Origin: Nitrososphaerales archaeon TH5896
Lineage (GTDB): Archaea; Thermoproteota; Nitrososphaeria; Nitrososphaerales; Nitrososphaeraceae
Length of the DNA: 12,831 bases
Assembly (NCBI GenBank): GCA_014523625.1
Contig: JAATVP010000086.1
Location: 1 to 12,831 of the forward strand
Direction: 5' to 3'
Each line of letters begins with the position of its first letter. Positions within the stretch are counted from its first letter, which is position 1. The notes under the pieces were generated by a model that saw nothing but the letters and a program-made list of their open reading frames with translations, was not told the origin of the DNA and did not search any database. Positions 1 to 7,036 of this stretch are shown piece by piece. The translations under genes and the position numbers were made by a program.

Positions 1-27
1 TCTGGATCTACACTCATTCTGTTAAGG

Positions 28-309
28 TCACAGTTGTAAATCGTCTTCTTCTTCCTCACCTGACGGTGGCTGTAATGCAATTATGTTTATGGCATTACCA
101 TCACCGTCTATTTGAGAAGCGAGGTTTTGACAGAATATGTACATTGATAGTACTCCATTTCCACAGCCGTTAGCTCCAGAATTTGCCTGGCTGCTCACAT
201 ATTTTGTAGCTAATACGTCGTTGACACTAGCAAGTGATCCTACTATAGCTAGCATTATTCCGGCTATCACCGCTAATGATTTCGCATTCATCCTTATCGA
301 TTGGGTCAT
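28..309 (-). CDS. Small secreted protein, Nitrososphaeria-type, function unknown
   Basis: This encodes 93 residues. Residues 1-34 look like a Sec signal peptide: a short basic start, a hydrophobic core at about 11-26, and a likely cleavage after the Ala of VLA at about 34. The mature part is only about 59 residues. It holds two cysteines (C49 in NGCGNG and C60 in FCQN) that could form a disulfide, a GDGNA motif near residue 70, and a strongly acidic end (GEEEEDD). From memory, small secreted proteins with CGNG, CQN and GDxNA motifs are common in this group of archaea, but I know of no assigned function. A second in-frame Met at residue 7 (MNAKSL) is also a reasonable start. A weak TATA-like element (CAAATAAGC, minus strand, about 337-345) lies about 30 bases upstream, which favours a leaderless transcript from 309. 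Confidence 0.75.
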   Translation of the reverse strand: MTQSIRMNAKSLAVIAGIMLAIVGSLASVNDVLATKYVSSQANSGANGCGNGVLSMYIFCQNLASQIDGDGNAINIIALQPPSGEEEEDDLQL

Positions 310-697
310 ATTACTACAAAGAAAGATCTCTCAATTGCTTATTTGGATTAATAATGATAATGTTATCAGATAAATCTGATTTTTCATACGAAATGGAAAA
401 TAATAAGATTAATCATCAGTCATTGAATGCCGCAAAATTATAAATCTACGTAATAACTTTTCTATCCTTTTCCATTTTCTTCTCCTTTTCCGTAACATCA
501 AGAATTGATCCGTTTAAGGTGCAGATTTAGTCTGGAAAATTATTGGCAAATGACACTTTGAACACCTCTGAATAGTGTAAACCGCAACTACTGTGCAGCG
601 CAAGATCTTAGTCTTTGATTGAGTCGTTATTGGATTAACCTTCTAAAAGTGAAGAATTCAACCAGTTTACTTAGGGCATGAGTTGGGTCAATTAAGA
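310..697. other. Intergenic region, possible PAS-type gene remnant
   Basis: No intact gene is visible. Besides the inverted repeat at 365-380, the minus strand from 607 down to 446 is one reading frame interrupted by a single TAA (527-529). Its last part reads GSILDVTEKEKKMEKDRK, which resembles the end of a PAS/PAC domain in sensor kinases (typically G-x-DITERKK). The stretch is only about 53 codons, so it could be a kinase relic or coincidence. Nothing else stands out. Confidence 0.3.
365..380. repeat. Short inverted repeat upstream of the secreted-protein gene
   Basis: ATCAGAT and ATCTGAT form 7-bp arms separated by AA. The repeat lies about 20-30 bases upstream of the weak TATA-like element of the minus-strand gene ending its start at 309. 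It could be a small operator, but it may be chance in AT-rich DNA. Confidence 0.3.
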
Positions 698-1036
698 ATG
701 AAGCATTTTATTGTTTTAAAGGCAATATCTTTAACAATCTCAGTAGTATATTTGGCTAGGTCTGATGCATTACAAGCTCAGGTTCCCCTGTAACTAACTA
801 CATCAACAATATGGCTCTCGACTACACAAATTAAGGAAAGTTCAAATCAAATGGTCAGAAAGCCGCAAGTAAACAAGGATCGAGATTCAGGAAAATCAGG
901 TCTTGTACAAGGATACCCTTTAGTGGCTTGTGCCAATGGACACAAAAAGTTCAAGCGCTATTGCCAGCTTTCAATAAGTGCAATTAAAAAAATTACACAA
1001 TTCAATCCTATCCTTTACGCCCCATATTTAATTTGA
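698..1036 (+). pseudogene. Probable dead secreted-protein gene with one in-frame stop
   Basis: Starting at ATG 698, the first 31 codons encode a convincing Sec signal peptide: MKHFIVLK, a hydrophobic stretch AISLTISVVYLA, and an ALQAQ cleavage region. They end at TAA 791-793. The same frame then stays open from 794 to a TGA at 1034-1036. The whole is thus a 112-codon frame broken by one stop. The second half contains GYPLVACANGHKKFKRYC. From memory this resembles a short cysteine motif (GYPLVxCxxG...C) near the end of secreted proteins in Nitrososphaeria. I infer a secreted protein inactivated by a nonsense change. Alternatives are a 31-residue peptide, a separate 61-residue product from ATG 851, or chance. 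No good TATA box is seen upstream of 698. Confidence 0.4.
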
Positions 1037-1182
1037 CGAAAAATTATGAAAAGACTTCGCCAGCAATATTAAGGCCGATTGCATTCGGTATAGGTGAATA
1101 TTTGACTGGAAGGCATATGTTGAATAGGATTCTACTTTGGACAAAAAATAGCCCTAGTTTCTTGAGTTGGAGCTAATAGAAA

Positions 1183-1190
1183 CTATATAG
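1183..1190 (+). promoter_or_regulatory. TATA box of the histidine kinase gene
   Basis: CTATATAG is centred about 32 bases upstream of ATG 1219. Initiation about 26 bases downstream of its centre would give a leader of roughly six bases, the arrangement usual in these archaea. No Shine-Dalgarno precedes the start. Confidence 0.6.
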
Positions 1191-1218
1191 CCTAGATCGA
1201 TGACATATTTAGCAAGCA

Positions 1219-4200
1219 ATGCAGAACCTGATAAGATCAAGGCTAGATAGCGTACTTGATTCACCTGTAACACTCAGAAAAGTAGCAATATCAATCGCAG
1301 GTGTCTTGATCGTGCTTGCCGTTTTCGCATTGTTGACTACTCGTCAAATTATCTTTTTTGACAATAATCTTCAAACTTTGCTTTTTCTGTTAGTAGTCAC
1401 CATAGGGTTCGGAGTAGGATCCTGGATATTGCTGGAATACACCAAGAGGACAAGCTCGGCACTAAGAGCTAAATCTCGTTCAATAAACAGAATTCACTGG
1501 GCAGCGACAATAGTTCAATTTGTCCTGCTCGCTATCATGGTTGTCGTTATCTTTTACAATAGTGCGTATTGTTATAATTATTTCAGCTTTTGTAATACTC
1601 CTGTCGCGACGGTCTCACTTACCGCAATTGCGTCGGCGGCAGCCTCAGTAATACTAGGGTTATTTAGCTATCGATTTCTTTCTTGGTATAAAAAAAGTAA
1701 TCGAAACTTGATCTTATTATTTTACGGTTTGGCTGCAGCTGCCCTCTCTATGTCAATCGCTGGAGATGCGATTGACAAATTCATGGTAGCGGGATTAATT
1801 GTGGAGGAACAGTCACAACCAAGTACCATCGCAGATTCATCATTTATGTACGAAAACGTTGAAAAGTATGATGGTGAAGTTCAGTATAGGGTCACAAATC
1901 CACAGGGCTCGACTCTGTATGTTGTGTCGCCTGAAGATGATGAACTCTACTCGTTCATCAATCGCCTTACTTCTTATCCAAGATATGTTTTCCTGTGGAT
2001 AAGTACCTGTCTTCTGTTGCATCTATACTATCAGAGGACTGGACAAACGATCACTAAATTTCCTATTACGTACTGGATACTTCTTATCATCCCGTTTGTG
2101 CTATACCTAATTGGAAGTGGACTTGTATTAAATCTGCCAGACGACTCAGATTATAGATACTATCAGCGAATTATTTACAGGGCTGGTAATATCGGGAGTA
2201 GTGTACTATTTGGATTGGCGTTCTATATTATAGCTAGAAGAGTACCTTCTGAAAGAGTAAAGGACTATTTGACCATAGCGGCCATAGGCATTACTTTAGG
2301 CGGAATTGCATTTAGCGTATCTGCATTCCAGCAAACTTATGGGGTCGCTGTTCATTCGCTCGTGTTTTTGTCATCTTATTTGTTTGCAATAGGCTTCTAT
2401 GCGTCAGCTGTATTCCTGACCCAAGACGCCAAATTGCGAGAATCCATCAAGAAGTCCGCCCTTGAAGAGTCAAAAATATTGGTAACTATGGGGGCACCAC
2501 GTCTTGAACAAGAGATAGAGCGGCGCGTACTTTACACGGCTCAAAGGCAAGAAGAGAATTTCATCCATAGAACTGGAATTGTGCCATCCCTAACACACAG
2601 CGAAATGAAGCTTTACTTGTCGAACGTATTAAGTCAGATTACTCTACTTAAGGGCTATGAAGACATAGTTCGCAAAGAGAGAGAAATCTTAGAGTCATCA
2701 AAAGAGCTTGTAGCATGTTTGAACTTTAGCGGGGTTCGTTTAGCATACAATAGCAATTTTGAAGTTTACCAAAGGATAATGCAAGAAAAATTCATGAATG
2801 GAGAACACAAGGGAATTAGATTTGTAACTAAGGTCGACAAAGAAAGCGCGAAGATGATTAAACGATTTTTAGAGGCAGGTGTACAGGTAAGACACGTCGA
2901 TAATCTCCCACCCATCGACTTTGCCGTATCTGATAAGGAAATTGTGGCCAAGGTGCATAAGGTTGAACGTGAAACTAACGACGAAAAGGCTGATTTTAGC
3001 AATCGCGAGATAAGCCGAGACGTAAAGAACGTGCTGGTCAGCACTGAACAGGCCTATATCGACTATTTTCTCTATACATTCAGCGAATTATGGAACAACG
3101 GAACAAATGCAGAAGAAAGGATTGCGTATTTGGAACAAGGATTGGAACCGGAATTTATAGATGTGCTCAATGACGGTAAAAAGACAAGCCGAATACTCTT
3201 GGAACTTGTAAGTTCAATTAAACAGGAAGCTCAGATCTTGATTCCAAATGAAAGAACATTAGCAAATTTGGAAAGGTTAGGTGCAGTCGACCACATTATC
3301 AAGGGAGCTTCCTCTAACAATGCCAAGATAAGGCTAATCTGTCCCAATGTTGAGGATGAATCCAATATCATAAAAAGGATACAAGAGAAGGCACCCGAAA
3401 TAGAGATAGTAAATGGAAATAGTTCAACATCATTAATGTTCATTGTGGACAATTCAAAGTTTTTGCGTGCAGAACTAGTCAATACAAACACTGAGCACTT
3501 TGCTGATTCAGTTGGATTTACTGTGTATTCAAATACTAGGCAGAGTGTAGACTCGTTTAAAACTTTCTTCGATTTACTTTGGAAGGAACACGTTCTTAAT
3601 GAGGAACTCAAGAATGCTGATAAAGTTCAAAAAGAATTCATTAACATAGCGGCACATGAGTTGCGAACCCCCATCCAGCCGATACTTGGTTTGAGTCATG
3701 TGATGTACTCTGAGGTACAGGATCCTAAACAAAGGCAATTACTTGAAGTAGTCGTCAGAAACGCCAATAGGTTGAAAAGACTGACGGATAATATTCTAGA
3801 TGTTACCAGAATTGAGAGCAAAAAGCTTCGCTTAATCAAGGAGGAATTTAATATAAGTCAGGTAGCACTATCCGTAATTGATGAATATAACAAGATAACT
3901 CAGAACAAGGGCGTACCTGAAACGAATATCGTATATGTCGGAGAGTTTGAAAATTCTGAACCTGACCGAATGAATGTGAAAGGTGATCTGAACAGAATTA
4001 CCGAGGTAATATCCAACTTGATAGATAATTCCCTAAAATATACAAGGGAGGGGACTATAAATGTGAAAGCACAGAGGTTGAATGGAGAGATGATTGTAAG
4101 TATATCAGATACAGGTACAGGCATCGATCCGCTAATCTTTCCAAAGTTATTTACAAAGTTTACATCAACATCTGCATTGGACTACGGAGACGGTGGCACT

Positions 4201-4320
4201 GGACTCGGCTTGTATATTTCAAAAAGCATTGTTGAAGCACACAATGGTAGAATATGGGCAGAAAATCACAGTGATGGCAATGGCGCAACTTTTTCGTTTA
4301 GTTTGCCATTAGACAATTGA
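1219..4320 (+). CDS. Multi-pass membrane sensor histidine kinase with two PLD/TrmB-like sensory domains
   Basis: This is an ATP-dependent sensor kinase of 1033 residues that autophosphorylates on histidine and should pass the phosphate to a response regulator, none of which lies in this window. Residues about 22-399 hold roughly ten membrane segments (22-40, 52-72, 93-113, 128-150, 163-183, 256-271, 284-305, 325-339, 349-369, 377-399), with a polar loop of about 70 residues at 184-255. Two soluble domains of similar style follow (about 497-640 and 655-795); I compare them to phospholipase D-like/TrmB-type sensor folds seen in thaumarchaeal kinases, without certainty. The kinase core is complete: H-box FINIAAHELRTP with H813, N-box with N933 and N937 (SNLIDNS), G1 box DTGTGI from D964, and G2 box GTGLGL around G995-G997. 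There is no receiver domain, so it is not a hybrid kinase. The start at 1219 is supported by the TATA box just upstream. The gene stands alone, and the signal it senses cannot be read from the sequence. Confidence 0.96.
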   Translation: MQNLIRSRLDSVLDSPVTLRKVAISIAGVLIVLAVFALLTTRQIIFFDNNLQTLLFLLVVTIGFGVGSWILLEYTKRTSSALRAKSRSINRIHWAATIVQFVLLAIMVVVIFYNSAYCYNYFSFCNTPVATVSLTAIASAAASVILGLFSYRFLSWYKKSNRNLILLFYGLAAAALSMSIAGDAIDKFMVAGLIVEEQSQPSTIADSSFMYENVEKYDGEVQYRVTNPQGSTLYVVSPEDDELYSFINRLTSYPRYVFLWISTCLLLHLYYQRTGQTITKFPITYWILLIIPFVLYLIGSGLVLNLPDDSDYRYYQRIIYRAGNIGSSVLFGLAFYIIARRVPSERVKDYLTIAAIGITLGGIAFSVSAFQQTYGVAVHSLVFLSSYLFAIGFYASAVFLTQDAKLRESIKKSALEESKILVTMGAPRLEQEIERRVLYTAQRQEENFIHRTGIVPSLTHSEMKLYLSNVLSQITLLKGYEDIVRKEREILESSKELVACLNFSGVRLAYNSNFEVYQRIMQEKFMNGEHKGIRFVTKVDKESAKMIKRFLEAGVQVRHVDNLPPIDFAVSDKEIVAKVHKVERETNDEKADFSNREISRDVKNVLVSTEQAYIDYFLYTFSELWNNGTNAEERIAYLEQGLEPEFIDVLNDGKKTSRILLELVSSIKQEAQILIPNERTLANLERLGAVDHIIKGASSNNAKIRLICPNVEDESNIIKRIQEKAPEIEIVNGNSSTSLMFIVDNSKFLRAELVNTNTEHFADSVGFTVYSNTRQSVDSFKTFFDLLWKEHVLNEELKNADKVQKEFINIAAHELRTPIQPILGLSHVMYSEVQDPKQRQLLEVVVRNANRLKRLTDNILDVTRIESKKLRLIKEEFNISQVALSVIDEYNKITQNKGVPETNIVYVGEFENSEPDRMNVKGDLNRITEVISNLIDNSLKYTREGTINVKAQRLNGEMIVSISDTGTGIDPLIFPKLFTKFTSTSALDYGDGGTGLGLYISKSIVEAHNGRIWAENHSDGNGATFSFSLPLDN

Positions 4321-4496
4321 ACAGTCTACATCTCATTACCGAATTAATGAAAGTGGAAGTAGGAATCTGCCAGATTTCAATTAACCTGCCTAACTCTGAT
4401 AAGTTGGCCGATGTACCCAATCATTGAACTATCAATGAAATATGAAGAGAAAAATTAGATCTGTGCGATAAGCTTTCGGCTATGTTAGAATGTGCA

Positions 4497-4721
4497 TCAT
4501 CCATGAATCTCTTTTTCTAAGGCTTCCTTTAGCATATGTACGTGTCTTTGTCTATCCTTCTTGATGGTTTGCCACATCTCTACCAACCCAGATTTGCCGG
4601 CATTGTTTGCATCCTTGATATAGCTGTCAATTGTATCGTATAGGAAATCAGCATCCTTACCCAAGACTTTCAGTATATCATATGCTGTATTACTCAATTC
4701 TGCAGTAGGGTCAACGCTCAT
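4497..4721 (-). CDS. Small helical hypothetical protein (74 aa)
   Basis: This is a short, soluble, almost wholly helical protein with no signal peptide, cysteine or membrane segment. Residues about 7-40 and 43-71 look like two amphipathic helices. The second contains MWQTIKKDRQRHVHMLKEAL, whose ExW...K.D...HVxML spacing recalls ferritin-like or hemerythrin-like helical bundles, though the protein is too short to be a complete one and metal binding is not shown. From memory, proteins of this size and pattern occur in other Nitrososphaeria, without a known role. The start at 4721 is strongly supported: a TATA box lies about 25 bases upstream, so the mRNA should be leaderless. It faces the histidine kinase gene tail to tail (176 bases between stops) and lies just beyond the decayed gene at 4803-5104 on the same strand. 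Confidence 0.82.
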   Translation of the reverse strand: MSVDPTAELSNTAYDILKVLGKDADFLYDTIDSYIKDANNAGKSGLVEMWQTIKKDRQRHVHMLKEALEKEIHG

Positions 4722-4740
4722 GCTATTGTTAACGATAACA

Positions 4741-4751
4741 TAATATAAAAG
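4741..4751 (-). promoter_or_regulatory. TATA box of the 74-residue protein gene
   Basis: On the minus strand this reads CTTTTATATTA, preceded by CCC that could serve as the B-recognition element. Its centre is about 25 bases upstream of ATG 4721, which predicts a leaderless transcript. Confidence 0.7.
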
Positions 4752-4802
4752 GGGTTATTCTGGCAGATAGAGGTTACAAAATATCCAGGGCATCATAAAC
4801 TC

Positions 4803-5104
4803 TCAGACTTCGCAAAACAGTGGCTTAATCATATCTTCAAATTTCCTGACTGCGCCGGTGGCAAGTTTTTCGTTCACCTCATTTTCCTTCCGAAGAAGTA
4901 TTGCTAACTATCCCCACCATCCAGTATTGTGGCTTCTCCTCGCCAATTGGGAATAGTAGTAGTGCCAAGTATCTACTAGGACCAAACCTATTTGCTCAGC
5001 GAAGCTTTAAGGTGTCGATGTCATGCTTAAGAATCACCACGTAGACTAGGAAAGTCAAGGAATATTGGTAGAGCCGCATTGTCTATATTTTGGGTTTTCT
5101 GCAT
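4803..5104 (-). pseudogene. Decayed gene of unknown family (two frameshifts and an internal stop)
   Basis: Three stretches with protein-like character follow each other on the minus strand in different frames. From ATG 5104 comes MQKTQNIDNAALPIFLDFPS and five more residues, ending in TAA. The next frame gives KHDIDTLKLR, a TGA at 4998-4996, then ANRFGPSRYLALLLFPIGEE and on to SNTSSEGK with a TGA at 4881-4879. One extra base (4881) then shifts to EVNEKLATGAVRKFEDMIKP and five more residues, stopping at 4803. Joined, they would make a soluble protein of about 100 residues. I do not recognise the family. The consistent strand and order and the good peptide texture argue for a real gene that has decayed, rather than chance. 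It lies in the 483-base gap between the 341-residue gene and the 74-residue gene. Confidence 0.5.
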
Positions 5105-5149
5105 GCCTATCCTTCATCCGATCGAGTTTAGACAAGATCTTACATAGAG

Positions 5150-5187
5150 AAGATTATTTGACTGGATAAGATTATTTGACTGGATAA
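5150..5187. repeat. 18-bp tandem duplication
   Basis: AAGATTATTTGACTGGAT occurs twice in perfect tandem (5150-5167 and 5168-5185), followed by AA that would begin a third copy. It sits just past the 3' end of the minus-strand gene that stops at 5205. A replication-slippage duplication is the simplest explanation. Confidence 0.85.
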
Positions 5188-5204
5188 TATTTTAATTCTG
5201 TAAA

Positions 5205-6230
5205 TTAGGTAACATGAGATACACCTTTGACCTGAATTTGGTGTTCATCTGGTGGAATAAATATATCCATTTTTATTGTCTTACCATCATGTGTCATTTT
5301 CACATCGTTGCGCGGCAAACCATCCATGACTATTGTTAATTCCTGGTTATCATAAACTTGTGGCAATTTAAGAGTTATATAACCGCCTTCAGGATTGTAA
5401 TGATCAACTCCAAAAACTAAACTTTTTGACTGATCGTCATACTTGAGGTCGATTATCTTCGCAATTGCTTGGAGATCGAATGGAATAAAGCCACCATCTG
5501 AAGTAGCTACAGTGGTGATCGGCGCATCGAGATCTACTCCCGCGCAACTGTAGTATACGGCATTTGACTTAATCGACTTATCTGGAGAAAGCTTGAATTG
5601 GATCTTTTGTCCGGGCTCTAATACAGGTATCACCTCGGTGCTTGCAGAGTCAATTTGCGCTTGGTTTGAATCATGCACTGACGCAAACACCGTAGCGTTA
5701 TATACTGGAAAAGGCGCCGAGTTACTCAATGTTCCAACTAATGCCCTTTCGCTACCGACGGCCATATTGCTATAGTTCAATTCCAAAACATCGTAGTATG
5801 TACTTTCTTTCCCAATCACTGAATAGATGAAAGGATGACCGACAGCTTCGATTAACTTAGGCGGTACTACTATTTTAAATGGGGCCCCGGTTCCAGGATA
5901 AATTACCTTCGCATAGGTGGGACTGGTAAGTGTGGATACCAATGAGTTACCTGAGTTGCTGAGTCCATTAGTCGAAATAGTAGAAATAGTATCAGTTGTT
6001 GCGGTCACGTTAACTCCAACGGTCACGTCGACAGGAAACTCTCCGTTGTTGTCAACAACGCCTACGACATTAAGCCTACCCGAATTATCATAAAAAGATG
6101 CAGGATCTTTCAAAACTATGCCTTCACTTAATCCATATGCCGAATTAAGTCCGTCCATATAAAGGAAAAAAGTAATCGCTCCCGTGAACAACAAACCTAA
6201 TAGCAATAACATTGCACCGTGTTTATCCAT
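5205..6230 (-). CDS. Membrane-anchored extracellular beta-sandwich protein with FxLYD-like domain
   Basis: This encodes 341 residues. Residues 5-24 form one hydrophobic segment near the N-terminus, after MDKHG, which fits an uncleaved anchor or signal with the rest outside the cell. The outer part is beta-rich with several N-x-S/T sites. Residues about 45-130 contain GRLNVVGVVDNNGEFPVDVT. Residues about 150-232 contain ERALVGTLSNSAPFPVYNAT followed by LEPGQKIQFKLS, the pattern of an FxLYD-type domain. The last part (about 262-336) has GYITLKLP, VMDGLP and a closing strand HQIQVKGV, like the C-terminal sandwich of many thaumarchaeal surface proteins, but it lacks the PEFG-CTERM tail some of them carry. 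A single cysteine (C229) is present. No enzymatic motif is seen; an envelope or adhesion role is a guess. The start at 6230 is supported by the TATA box at 6261-6271. Confidence 0.85.
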   Translation of the reverse strand: MDKHGAMLLLLGLLFTGAITFFLYMDGLNSAYGLSEGIVLKDPASFYDNSGRLNVVGVVDNNGEFPVDVTVGVNVTATTDTISTISTNGLSNSGNSLVSTLTSPTYAKVIYPGTGAPFKIVVPPKLIEAVGHPFIYSVIGKESTYYDVLELNYSNMAVGSERALVGTLSNSAPFPVYNATVFASVHDSNQAQIDSASTEVIPVLEPGQKIQFKLSPDKSIKSNAVYYSCAGVDLDAPITTVATSDGGFIPFDLQAIAKIIDLKYDDQSKSLVFGVDHYNPEGGYITLKLPQVYDNQELTIVMDGLPRNDVKMTHDGKTIKMDIFIPPDEHQIQVKGVSHVT

Positions 6231-6260
6231 AAACCGTACTTATATTCCCTATTTCAACAT

Positions 6261-6271
6261 GCATATAAAAA
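6261..6271 (-). promoter_or_regulatory. TATA box of the 341-residue surface protein gene
   Basis: The minus strand reads TTTTTATATGC, within the longer ACTTTTTATATG that also occurs upstream of the PadR-like gene. Its centre is about 36 bases from ATG 6230, so the predicted leader is about ten bases. Confidence 0.7.
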
Positions 6272-6345
6272 GTAATATCCGTAGGAATACCTGCGTATGA
6301 CCGAATTAAGGATCATAGCTAGCAATTGACGTCAGCAGCACCTTC

Positions 6346-6567
6346 TTATGTCCCCATCTTCCGTCGACCGACCATAAGCAAGGAAAGTGAGGCAAGACCA
6401 AGAAGAACGAAGGATTTACGACGTGACCAATTGATGTAGGTCCAAATATCTCGGAATGACATACCGCATCGCATTGAATCACCTTCTTCGAGCTGCAACA
6501 TAGAGTAATGTCTTCTTGCATTGCTTGATATAAGGCAATCAGTAATAGAGGTCAGACAATCGATCAT
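6346..6567 (-). CDS. Doubtful 73-residue protein with C-terminal membrane segment
   Basis: I do not recognise this frame. It has a mixed N-terminal part with two cysteines (DCL and DCLI), another in MRCGM, and near the end one hydrophobic segment, SFVLLGLASLSLLMV, flanked by SRRK and GRRKM. That layout would suit a small tail-anchored protein. The frame is open upstream of ATG 6567 for about 17 codons, which would extend it as AYEQVYAYALASQHVQATD, so it may also be the end of a longer broken gene. No good TATA box is seen upstream. A 71-residue frame overlaps it on the same strand (6306-6521) but looks less like protein. Confidence 0.25.
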   Translation of the reverse strand: MIDCLTSITDCLISSNARRHYSMLQLEEGDSMRCGMSFRDIWTYINWSRRKSFVLLGLASLSLLMVGRRKMGT

Positions 6568-7036
6568 GTCCGTTGCTTGAACATGCTGAGAAGCTAAAGC
6601 ATAGGCGTATACTTGTTCATATGCAAGCTATTATTCAACTCTTGAAATAAATGACTACCTTATTCTTAATCGTCAGAAGATAAGCAATTACGCATTGAAG
6701 GGGCTAAGAGAACTACAGATAGGAGATATTAAGAAGACGGCTGAGTTCAATCTTTACCTTACCTGGGTATACAACAGTTATGGGAAAGATAGCGTTTGCA
6801 TAGAAGTTCTGCTATTAGGTATCGATATAGCTTTTCTTCCCTAAACTAGTTCAATTTGTTTGCAGCAAATAGATCAACCACAAAATAAAAGTAAATATTG
6901 GAACAATGGTAGAACAAGTGCAATAATTCGACCGTACATTTTGGATCCTTGAATCAGCTAGTGGAGAAAATACCAAATACATGTAAATATTAGGACAGGT
7001 GAGAATATAAAGTCATAGATTTCTTAACTCAAATGT

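Larger units (their letters stand above)
6231..7036. other. Intergenic region with two doubtful short frames
   Basis: About 0.8 kb lies between the surface protein gene and the permease gene, both on the minus strand. Apart from the TATA box at 6261-6271 it holds no convincing gene. The two best frames are a 73-residue minus-strand frame (6346-6567), listed separately, and a plus-strand frame open from 6605 to a TAA at 6842-6844. The latter has no ATG; its only candidate start is TTG 6695. It ends with peptide-like sequence (KKTAEFNLYLTWVYNSYGKD and beyond), so it may be a relic. A T-rich stretch on the minus strand near 6880-6895 could help end permease transcription. Confidence 0.5.

Noticed and set aside
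2766..3611. Minus-strand open frames of 92 and 126 codons inside the kinase gene
   Set aside because: They are antisense to a fully conserved kinase coding region and show Ser/Leu-rich shadow composition with no promoter.
6306..6521. 71-codon minus-strand frame
   Set aside because: It overlaps the slightly more plausible 73-residue frame and has no membrane segment, domain or promoter of its own.
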